Positions 14,903 to 22,081 of a stretch of DNA of 25,032 nt are shown here, in pieces. Origin of the DNA: JBMNNS01 sp050942625 (GTDB lineage: Bacteria; Bacillota; Dethiobacteria; DTU022; UBA8154); NCBI GenBank assembly GCA_050942625.1, contig JBMNNS010000018.1, positions 1 to 25,032 on the forward strand, in the 5' to 3' direction. Both the position numbers and the translations under genes were made by a program. The notes under the pieces were generated by a model. That model was not told the origin of the DNA. It saw only the letters and a list, made by a program, of their open reading frames with translations, and made no database searches. Positions within the stretch are counted from its first letter, which is position 1, and every line of letters begins with the position of its first letter.

Positions 14903-17092
14903 CTATTTCCCTGACAATAACGTCAGGGGAGCAAAAATAGTATCCAGGCTTTTAATACCTCGTTCGGGAAAAGCTACCTTAATGACGGTATCCCCTGGTT
15001 TTACTTCTACAACAACTCCCTTACCCCATTTTCCATGGGTAACCAGATCACCCAATTTAAAGTTATTTTCAGGCTCATTTCCTGAATCATAGATACCTTC
15101 TGATCTTCCAAAAGCTTGTTTACCTGAATAGTAACCACCCAAAGTTTCGCTCCCCCTGCCGGGGAAACTGTCAAGATATCCCTCGGGGATTTCCTCCAGG
15201 AAACGGGAGGGCATTCTGGGATGAACCTGGCCATGGATGAACCTTCTCCTGGCAAAAGAAAGGTATAGCCTTTCTTCTGCCCTGGTCATGCCCACATAGC
15301 AAAGCCTCCGTTCCTCCTCCATTTCACGCTCATTTGAAAGTGCACGAAAATGGGGAAAAGTTCCCTCCTCCATCCCCGTTATAAAAACTACCGGAAACTC
15401 CAGGCCCTTGGCCGTATGAAGGGTCATCAAAACCAATTTATCCGATTCATCAGCATAGTGGTCAACATCAGCAACCAGAGAAACCTCTGCCAAAAACTCC
15501 ACCAGGGAGCCATTGGGGGTTTTTTTGTCATAATCTGCCGTTAAATTCAGGAACTCCCTTAAAATATCACGCCTTGTTTCTGCTTCAACTGTCTCTTCCT
15601 GTAAGAGAGTTTTCAGATAGCCTGTCTCATCTAAAATTTGGGAAGTAATTTCTTCTACGGAGGAATTCTCCAGTCTTTCATGAAACCGGTTCATGAGCTC
15701 CTTAAAACGCTGCAATTGCTTTAAAGCCCTCCCGGGAAGATCGGGCACCTCATGAAGAAGGAAAAGAACATCATACAGTGATATCCCCCGCTCTAGTGCA
15801 AATTTTTCCAGGCTAGCCCTGCTCCTCGGGCCAATGCCCCTTTTGGGAACATTGATAATACGTGCAAAACTAAGATCATCATTTTTATTTACAAGAATTT
15901 TGAGGTAGGCCAGTATATCTTTAATCTCTTTTCTGTCATAGAATTTAGTTCCACCCAAAATCTGATAGCTAATATTATTTCTAACCAATTCTTCTTCTAT
16001 TGCCCTCGACTGCGCATGAGCCCTGTACAGGACAGCTATTTCTCCATAAAGATTCTTACCTGAAGACTTCAGAGTATATATTTCCGACACAACTCTGATA
16101 GCTTCATCTCGTTCATCCTCTGCTTGAATCAGACAGATCTTGTCCCCATCAGGTTTGTCGGTCCAAAGATTTTTTTCCTTTCGCCCCGGGTTGTTTTTAA
16201 TAACTTCATTGGCAGCATTTAGAATGCAGGCAGTTGAACGGTAGTTTTGTTCCAGCTTAATGACCTTTGCCTCCGGATAGTCCCTTTCAAAACTTAAAAT
16301 ATTCCTGATATCTGCTCCACGCCAATGATAGATGGACTGATCCGGATCCCCCACCACACAAAGGTTTCTTTGTTTCTTCGCTAAAAGGTTGACAAGTAAA
16401 TATTGGGCATAGTTTGTATCCTGATATTCGTCAACTAAGATATAGGCCAATTTGTTATGATAATAATTTAGCACTTCTTCATTGGTTTGCAACAGTTCCA
16501 CCGTTTTCATCAAAAGATCATCAAAGTCAAAAGCGTTGTTAGCCGCCAATTTTTCTTCGTACAGCGTATATACACCAGAAACAATTTCCAGATAATAGTT
16601 GTCTGTTTCCTCGGAAAAATTCCGGGCGTTTTTTAATTCGTTTTTGGCCTTACTGATCGTCGCCCTAATCCTTCGTGGAGGAAAATTTTTGGGATCGAGC
16701 TCCAGTTGTTTTAAACATTGTTTGAGCAAGGTTTCCTGATCAACCGTATCATAAATAACAAAATTGCTGCTGAAACCCAGCTCCCCAGCATGGCTTCTTA
16801 AAATACGCACACAGGCCGAATGGAAGGTACTGACCCACATATCAATTGCAGCAGGCCCAACCAGTTTTGCCAACCTTTCCTTCATTTCGTTGGCGGCCTT
16901 ATTGGTGAAGGTAATAGCCAGTATCTGCCAGGGTGGGACCTTCCCTGCTTTCAGCAAGTAAGCAATTCTGTGGGTTAAAACCCTTGTTTTTCCTGAACCA
17001 GCACCGGCCATGATCAGGAGGGGGCCCTGGATATTAGTTACGGCTTCATATTGGGCTTCATTTAATCCTTCAACAATTGTTAGAACATCCAA
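14903..17092 (-). CDS. pcrA: ATP-dependent DNA helicase PcrA/UvrD
   Basis: This 729-residue superfamily 1A helicase acts in nucleotide excision repair and replication-transcription conflicts. It shows the Q-motif region LNEAQYEAV, Walker A AGAGSGKT (29-36), motif Ia ITFTNKAANEM, Walker B DEYQDTNYAQ (221-230), motif III GDPDQSIYHWRGA, motif IV LEQNYRS, and VLMTLHTAKGLEFPVVF, plus motif VI YVGMTRAEERLYLSFA. The C-terminal Tudor-like RNA-polymerase-binding domain (about 675-729: GDLVTHGKWGKGVVVEV) is present. The TTG start follows AAAGGA by about 9-10 nt. It is a single gene, convergent with the polymerase gene; no ligA partner is adjacent, unlike Bacillus. Confidence 0.96.
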   Translation of the reverse strand: MDVLTIVEGLNEAQYEAVTNIQGPLLIMAGAGSGKTRVLTHRIAYLLKAGKVPPWQILAITFTNKAANEMKERLAKLVGPAAIDMWVSTFHSACVRILRSHAGELGFSSNFVIYDTVDQETLLKQCLKQLELDPKNFPPRRIRATISKAKNELKNARNFSEETDNYYLEIVSGVYTLYEEKLAANNAFDFDDLLMKTVELLQTNEEVLNYYHNKLAYILVDEYQDTNYAQYLLVNLLAKKQRNLCVVGDPDQSIYHWRGADIRNILSFERDYPEAKVIKLEQNYRSTACILNAANEVIKNNPGRKEKNLWTDKPDGDKICLIQAEDERDEAIRVVSEIYTLKSSGKNLYGEIAVLYRAHAQSRAIEEELVRNNISYQILGGTKFYDRKEIKDILAYLKILVNKNDDLSFARIINVPKRGIGPRSRASLEKFALERGISLYDVLFLLHEVPDLPGRALKQLQRFKELMNRFHERLENSSVEEITSQILDETGYLKTLLQEETVEAETRRDILREFLNLTADYDKKTPNGSLVEFLAEVSLVADVDHYADESDKLVLMTLHTAKGLEFPVVFITGMEEGTFPHFRALSNEREMEEERRLCYVGMTRAEERLYLSFARRRFIHGQVHPRMPSRFLEEIPEGYLDSFPGRGSETLGGYYSGKQAFGRSEGIYDSGNEPENNFKLGDLVTHGKWGKGVVVEVKPGDTVIKVAFPERGIKSLDTIFAPLTLLSGK

Positions 17093-17142
17093 AAAAAATC
17101 ATCCTTTCAAGGGCCTAAGAGAAGCGCTTTGCGCTACTGAAT

Positions 17143-17151
17143 ATTATAACA
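17143..17151 (-). promoter_or_regulatory. Extended -10 promoter of pcrA
   Basis: TGTTATAAT on the minus strand contains a perfect TATAAT with the TGn extension, about 50 nt upstream of the pcrA TTG. The -35 position holds only a T run. Downstream, AGCGC-TTT-GCGCT (17123-17135) could form a small hairpin in the leader. Confidence 0.5.
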
Positions 17152-17181
17152 TGACGTTATTTAAAAAAAAACATTAACTAA

Positions 17182-17214
17182 AAATCCCGTAACAGATAAT
17201 CCGTTACGGGATTT
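17182..17214 (-). terminator. Intrinsic terminator of the formate dehydrogenase operon
   Basis: AAATCCCGTAAC and GTTACGGGATTT form a perfect 12-bp stem with a 9-nt loop, 17 nt after the operon's last stop codon. On the minus strand a TTTTT and then a nine-T run follow, and the other side is also A-rich, so it may work in both directions. It insulates pcrA from the upstream operon. Confidence 0.9.
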
Positions 17215-17231
17215 CTAAAAAAAATGGTTTT

Positions 17232-19148
17232 TTAAAATTCGGGAGGTAAAGCCAACATTTCTTCGTAGTTAAAAACTGGACCGTCTACGCACATATACCT
17301 GGAACCAACCTTACAATGGCCGCATTTACCAACCCCACAGCGCATATGGGTTTCCAGGGAGGTTAAAATGTCTGTGCCCTTCATACCCAGCTTCATTAAA
17401 TCTTTAGCAACTGCTTTTATTCTCCGAGGTGAAGCACAGACCACAGAAGTTGTGTTGGCCCAGTCCAAACCTAAATCTGGAAGCAGGTCGTTAATATAAC
17501 CTATATGGGCATCTACCTTATCTGTGTGTTGACTTAAGGCATAGAGGACCCTGACCCCATCTATTTTACTCCACTCAATTAAGTCCTCTTTATAAACAAG
17601 TCCCTCATAAGTGGTGGCACTGGCAATGACCACAAGTTGTCCAAACTGTTCCTTGTTTTCGAGGATCTGCACAATCATAGTCCGGACGGGAGCCAGTCCT
17701 ACACCGCTGCCAACCACGAGAATATCCCTGCCCTTAATCTCTTCATAAGGAAAACCTTTACCAAAGGGGCCCCGGAGCCCAATCTTGTCCCCTACTTTGA
17801 GATTATGCATCGCAGTAGTTACCTTACCGGCCTTTTTTATACAAAAATCAAAGTAATCTTTTTGGGAAGGCCCGAAAGGTATGGAAATGGCAATTTCCCC
17901 TAAACCAAAAACCGTTATTTCAAAAAACTGTCCGGTAAGTTTAAAGTTTTCGTGCAAGCTTTTGTCTTCGTACTGGACGATAAAACGCTTAATATTCCTC
18001 GTTTCCTGGATAATGTCCTTAATCACGGCCACCTGTGGCCTATACACGCTGTTAGTTTGCCCCTCCCATTTACGGACGGATATGTCAAAAACAGGTTTAT
18101 CCTTTTGACTTTCTACCAGTTCTTCCAGCTGTGCATAGTCCTCTTGTAGCCTGCCGACTATATCCACAATACTGATGAACGAAGGGCAGGCATCAATGCA
18201 GCGGCCACAACCGGTACATCCTTTGAAGTCAAAACGCTCTTCTATATATTTCATTTTGTCATAAACCCGGTAGCGAACCCTTGACACTGCATCACGTGGG
18301 TTATGGTTACCGGCATTACGGGTAAAGGAAGCACTCTGACAGGAATCCCAGTATTTTACCCGGCAGCCTTCATTGTCATTCAGGTTTTCTTCCACCACGT
18401 TAAAACAAGTACAGGTAGGGCATACATTTGTACAGCCGGTACAGGCGATACAGGACTCAGCAAGTTCAGCCCAAATAGGATGATTAAAAGAAGCATCCAA
18501 AACCCGGTGGATATTACCCAGGTCTGGTTGGGTAGTAAATTTTGCCTCTACAGAGGTTAATAAATTTTCCTTATCCTTTAAGGTCAACTCAGTTGTTGTA
18601 AACAAACCTTCCGCCATGGCGATTAGTTCTTCAGCCTGGGGTGTACCTGTTTCAACCATGAATCCTCCATCCATGGGTGTCAACAGTAGATCAAAATCTT
18701 GCTTGGCAAAGGGGCCAACCCCCGCCGCCTTGCAGAAACAATTGGGACCGACTTCCACGCAATTAACTGCCACAATCCTGGTTTTTTCTCTCCGCAGGGC
18801 ATAGTTGTCATCCCTAAATTCCCCCTGGAAGAACCTGTCCATATAGTCAATACCATATACGTCACAAGCACGTATCCCAAATAAGATCTGTTGGTCGAAA
18901 TCCCCTTCGCCAGGGCTGGAAGTTGGAATTGTGTCATCAACCTTTTCCCACTTAAAAAGTTCATCCTTCTGAGCAAAGAGGTATTCTTTGACCGGTAGGA
19001 AAAAATTAATATAATCAAGTGTAAATTTTTCACTATCGTATGGGACCAATGTCACATCATCCTGTTCTTCAACAGGTGCCATAACCCGGTACTCCTTGGA
19101 CCATAATTTAAGGAGCGGCTGTAAATTTTCTGTTGCAAGCCAGCGCAT
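17232..19148 (-). CDS. Fused AsrA/AsrB-like iron-sulfur flavoprotein (probable NAD(P)-linked formate dehydrogenase subunit)
   Basis: This 638-residue protein joins two parts that are usually separate. Residues 1 to about 345 resemble AsrA/sulfhydrogenase beta subunits: a GIRACDVYGIDYMDRFF motif, then two [4Fe-4S] motifs (C233, C236, C239, C243 and C311, C314, C317, C321). Residues about 365-638 resemble AsrB/sulfhydrogenase gamma subunits: a flavin-binding beta barrel (GPFGKGFP near 460), a nucleotide-binding VVGSGVGLAPVRT (478-490) and a C-terminal [2Fe-2S] site (C604, C609, C612, C620). It follows fdhA by 3 nt with a GGGGGTG ribosome site inside fdhA. It should pass electrons between the formate dehydrogenase and NAD(P)(H), in the cytoplasm. 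Sulfite reductase is less likely because no AsrC-like gene is present. Whether NAD or NADP is used is not readable. Confidence 0.88.
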   Translation of the reverse strand: MRWLATENLQPLLKLWSKEYRVMAPVEEQDDVTLVPYDSEKFTLDYINFFLPVKEYLFAQKDELFKWEKVDDTIPTSSPGEGDFDQQILFGIRACDVYGIDYMDRFFQGEFRDDNYALRREKTRIVAVNCVEVGPNCFCKAAGVGPFAKQDFDLLLTPMDGGFMVETGTPQAEELIAMAEGLFTTTELTLKDKENLLTSVEAKFTTQPDLGNIHRVLDASFNHPIWAELAESCIACTGCTNVCPTCTCFNVVEENLNDNEGCRVKYWDSCQSASFTRNAGNHNPRDAVSRVRYRVYDKMKYIEERFDFKGCTGCGRCIDACPSFISIVDIVGRLQEDYAQLEELVESQKDKPVFDISVRKWEGQTNSVYRPQVAVIKDIIQETRNIKRFIVQYEDKSLHENFKLTGQFFEITVFGLGEIAISIPFGPSQKDYFDFCIKKAGKVTTAMHNLKVGDKIGLRGPFGKGFPYEEIKGRDILVVGSGVGLAPVRTMIVQILENKEQFGQLVVIASATTYEGLVYKEDLIEWSKIDGVRVLYALSQHTDKVDAHIGYINDLLPDLGLDWANTTSVVCASPRRIKAVAKDLMKLGMKGTDILTSLETHMRCGVGKCGHCKVGSRYMCVDGPVFNYEEMLALPPEF

Positions 19149-19151
19149 TTA

Positions 19152-21227
19152 CTACACCCCCTCTATTCTAACTGCGCATACTTTATATTCAGGGATTCCT
19201 ACCACTGGATCCAGGTTGCGGCTGGTTAATCTATTAACCGGCGAATCATCGAAGTGGAAGGTCATAAACACAATCCCCGGCACAACACGATCAGTCAACA
19301 CAGCGGTTGTTTCAATTTCTCCACGGCGGGAAAGGACCCTTACCTTACCGCCATCCCCAATCCCTATTGTTTCGGCATCCTGGGGATGTATTTCAATAAA
19401 TCCATCCGGGTATTCCCGGTCCAAAGCCCAGGACCTCCGGGTCATGGTCCCCGTATGGTAATGATGTTGAATTCTACCGGTAGTTAAAAGTAGAGGATAT
19501 GCTTCATCTACCTTTTCAGCGGACGGCCTGTATTCGGCAGGTGTAAACTTACCCAGGCCCCTGGGGAATTTGCCCTCATGCAGGTATTTCGTGCCAGGGT
19601 GGTCTATACTTGGGCATGGCCATTGGAGCCCGTCCCCTTCCAGCCTTTCGTAGGTAATACCTCCATAGCTTGGCACCAGAGCATTGATTTCAGTCATAAT
19701 TTCTGCCGGATCTGAATAATTTGCCTCCTGGCCAAAGGTCCTGATTAGTTCGATCAAAATAATCCAGTCGGCTTTGGCTTCACCGATAGGTTCCAGAGCT
19801 TTTCTGACCCTTTGTACACGACGTTCCGTGTTGGTAAAGGTTCCATCTTTTTCAATAAAACTGGCTGCTGGCAGTACCACATGCGCATGCTCCGCGGTTT
19901 CTGTCATAAAGATATCTTGAACGATCAAAAGCTCCAGATTAGCCAGGGCTTCTTCCACATGTTCGGCATCCGGATCAGATATGATGGGGTTTTCCCCCAT
20001 TACATACATAGCCTTCATCCTGCCATGGGAAGCTTCTTCCAGCATCTGGGGAAGGGTCAAACCCGCACCGTGTGCATGGTCTTTGCCCCATTTCTGGGCA
20101 AATTTAGCCACTACAGCCTCGTCCTGCAAACCCTGGTAACCTGGATAAACATTGGGCAAAGCACCCATGTCGCAGGCACCCTGCACATTATTCTGACCCC
20201 GCAAAGGGTTAACCCCACTGGATGGTTTCCCGATTTGTCCGGTAACCAAAGCTAAATTTGCCAGGGCTGTTACGTTAGCCGTTCCCGTCATATGCTGGGT
20301 GATACCCATAGCATAAACAATCGCAGCATTTTGGGCCCCCGCGTAGGTCCGGGCCACCTCCCGGATTGTATCGGCAGGAATATCCGTTAGTTCTTCCACC
20401 CTTTCAGGGGTAAACTCCATGATACTTTCCTTAAATTCCTCGTAACCCTCTGTCCTGGCAGCAATAAATTCTTCATTGGCCAAACCTTCGGTAACAATTA
20501 CATTAAGTATGCCAAAGATAAAGGCCAAGTTGGTACCTGGTTTTAAATGCACATTTATGGTCGCAAAATTTGTTAGCTTGGTTTTCCTGGGATCAGCTAC
20601 GATCAGTTTTGCTCCATTTTTCTGCACAGCCTCTATAATCCGCATCCCAATCAGTGGGTGCTGTTCGGTAGTGTTGGAACCAATGACAAAAAGCACATCG
20701 GCCTGTGCCAACTCCTCTATAGAATTAGTCATGGCTCCGCTGCCAAAAGCTGCGGCTAGACCAGCCACAGTAGGGCTGTGTCAGAGACGTGCACAGTGGT
20801 CAACATTATTAGTGCCCAGCACTGCCCGGGCAAATTTGGTTAAAAGATAGTTTTCTTCGTTGGTACACCTTGCAGAAGATAAAACACCGATGGATTCACT
20901 TCCATATTTTTCTTTAATACCTTGCAAGCCTTTGACGATATAATCATAAGCTTTTTCCCAGGTTACTTCCTCAAATTTGCCGGCAGCATTTTTAATTAAG
21001 GGCTTTTTTAGCCTGTCCTGGTGCCGTACAAAACTAAACCCCTGCCAGCCTTTGATACAAAGCTTTCCCTTACTAACAGGGTGGTTTAATTTTGGCGTAA
21101 CACCGACAACTTCGTCATTATGGACGTTAAGATAAAAGTTGCAACCACAACCACAGTAGCCGCATGTTGTCAGCACTTTCCTCACTTTTAAATCTCCTCT
21201 ATCTACCTCAAGATCCCCCTTTTGCAC
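19152..21227 (-). CDS. fdhA: Selenocysteine-containing molybdo/tungsto formate dehydrogenase alpha subunit
   Basis: Two adjacent open frames are one gene read through an in-frame UGA (20783-20781) as selenocysteine 149, giving 691 residues. The context NNVDHCARL-U-HSPTVAGLAAAFGSGAMTNS is the FdhF-type active site, with the catalytic His next to Sec. An N-terminal [4Fe-4S] site has C22, C25, C29 and C57 (CGYCGCGC...CIKG). Bis-MGD domains follow, with the molybdopterin-binding C-terminal domain (LTTGRIQHHYHTGTMTRRS). It reversibly oxidises formate to CO2. The length is close to E. coli FdhF (715); no Tat signal and no extra ferredoxin domain are seen, so it is cytoplasmic. GTG 21227 follows AGGGGG by 7 nt; GTG 21185 with AGGAGA is a second option. 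No fdhD or sel genes are in the window. Confidence 0.95.
20752..20783 (-). promoter_or_regulatory. Bacterial SECIS element with the Sec UGA codon
   Basis: UGA is followed by 12 nt and then GTGGCTGGTCTAGCCGC, a 6-bp stem (one G-U pair) with the loop GGUCU. The GGUCU starts 18 nt after the UGA, as in E. coli fdhF, whose loop has the same sequence. This is the SelB-binding hairpin needed for Sec insertion, and it lies inside the coding region. Confidence 0.93.
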
Positions 21228-21304
21228 TTCTAAACCCCCTCTTTTGAAGAAATATGGTTAAAAAGGTTAAAAAAACCCTAAAAATCCGGTATTTTTATCA
21301 CTTT

Positions 21305-21334
21305 ATCCTACCAAGGGGGATAAGTTACTGTCAA
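21305..21334 (-). promoter_or_regulatory. Sigma-A promoter of the fdhA operon, with overlapping inverted repeat
   Basis: On the minus strand a perfect TTGACA (21334-21329), an 18-nt spacer and TAGGAT (21310-21305) lie about 80 nt upstream of the fdhA GTG. The inverted repeat TCAAG-N4-CTTGA (21331-21344) overlaps the -35 and could be an operator; it does not match a regulator site I recognise. Confidence 0.65.
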
Positions 21335-21421
21335 GAACCCTTGAGTCCTGTAGCCAAGGAAGAAATCCCTTTACCGGGGAAATATAAATAATAGCTATGT
21401 AGATTTAATTTATATATATAA

Positions 21422-22081
21422 CTATAATTTTGTAGAAAAAAACGATCTAAGGACCTGGTTGAGGATTCTAAGCACTTCCTGCCGGCCTTCTTTGGTCATG
21501 GCAGAAAAGAGGATGATATCCTGGGGATCAGCTTCCAGTGCAGCTGCAATTAGTTTTCTTTGTTTTTCTCTCTTTCCCCGGGGGATTTTATCAGCCTTTG
21601 TGGCAACCAAAAGGGCAGGAAGGGAAAAGTAGTGAATCCAGTCCGCCATCTGTTTATCAAGCTTAGATGGCTCATGACGCAGATCAACCACTTGGATGAT
21701 CAATTGCAATACACGGGGACTATCCCCCTGTGTTTGTCCTTTAATACAGGGGGATAGTCCCCGTGTGTTTACCCTGCTGGAAAAATATTCTTCTATCAGG
21801 AAGGTCCATTTCTGCTGCATCTGCCGTGAAACCCTGGCGTAACCATAACCAGGAAGATCAACCAGGTAAAAGGAATCGTTGACCAGATAAAAATGGACTG
21901 CACGGGTTTTCCCCGGCGTGTTGCTGGTCCTGGCCAGGTTTTTTTGTCCCACGAGCGTATTGATCAGGGAAGATTTGCCGACGTTGGAACGGCCCACAAG
22001 GGCAATTTCCGGGTAACCTTCCGCTAAAAAGTCCTTTTTATGACTAGCATACCTTAAGAACTCCGCTTTTTTCACTTTCAT
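21422..22081 (-). CDS. ysxC: Ribosome-biogenesis GTPase YsxC/EngB with an in-frame palindromic insertion
   Basis: This 219-residue GTPase of the TrmE-Era-EngB group assists 50S assembly. G1 is GRSNVGKSS (30-38), G2 region NTPGKT, G3 DLPGYG (75-80), G4 TKAD (161-164), and G5 region LFSAMT. Relatives are about 195-200 residues. The extra length is a block at about residues 106-124 (from TRGLSPC to SPRV) between the helix EEYFSSR and the strand LQLIIQVVDLRH, encoded by a perfect DNA palindrome. All GTPase motifs remain intact and the frame is open, so the protein is probably functional. The ATG lies 38 nt inside the 3' end of lonA, consistent with coupling. The order lonB-lonA-ysxC is conserved with Bacillus. 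Confidence 0.95.
   Translation of the reverse strand: MKVKKAEFLRYASHKKDFLAEGYPEIALVGRSNVGKSSLINTLVGQKNLARTSNTPGKTRAVHFYLVNDSFYLVDLPGYGYARVSRQMQQKWTFLIEEYFSSRVNTRGLSPCIKGQTQGDSPRVLQLIIQVVDLRHEPSKLDKQMADWIHYFSLPALLVATKADKIPRGKREKQRKLIAAALEADPQDIILFSAMTKEGRQEVLRILNQVLRSFFSTKL
21711..21766. repeat. 21-bp perfect inverted repeat (REP/RPE-like element) inside ysxC
   Basis: The arms 21711-21731 and 21746-21766 are exact reverse complements around a 14-nt loop. The left arm starts ACACGGGGACTATCCCCC. The 56-bp element occupies codons 106-124; compared with B. subtilis YsxC the insertion is about 19 residues (57 bp), so it keeps frame. The arm design resembles the GGGGAC...CCTGTGT palindromes linked to REP-associated transposases in Firmicutes. 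No second full copy is in the window. Confidence 0.93.

Noticed and set aside
20781..20783. fdhA as a pseudogene broken by a stop codon
   Set aside because: The UGA is at the conserved Sec position and is followed by a SECIS hairpin with correct spacing.
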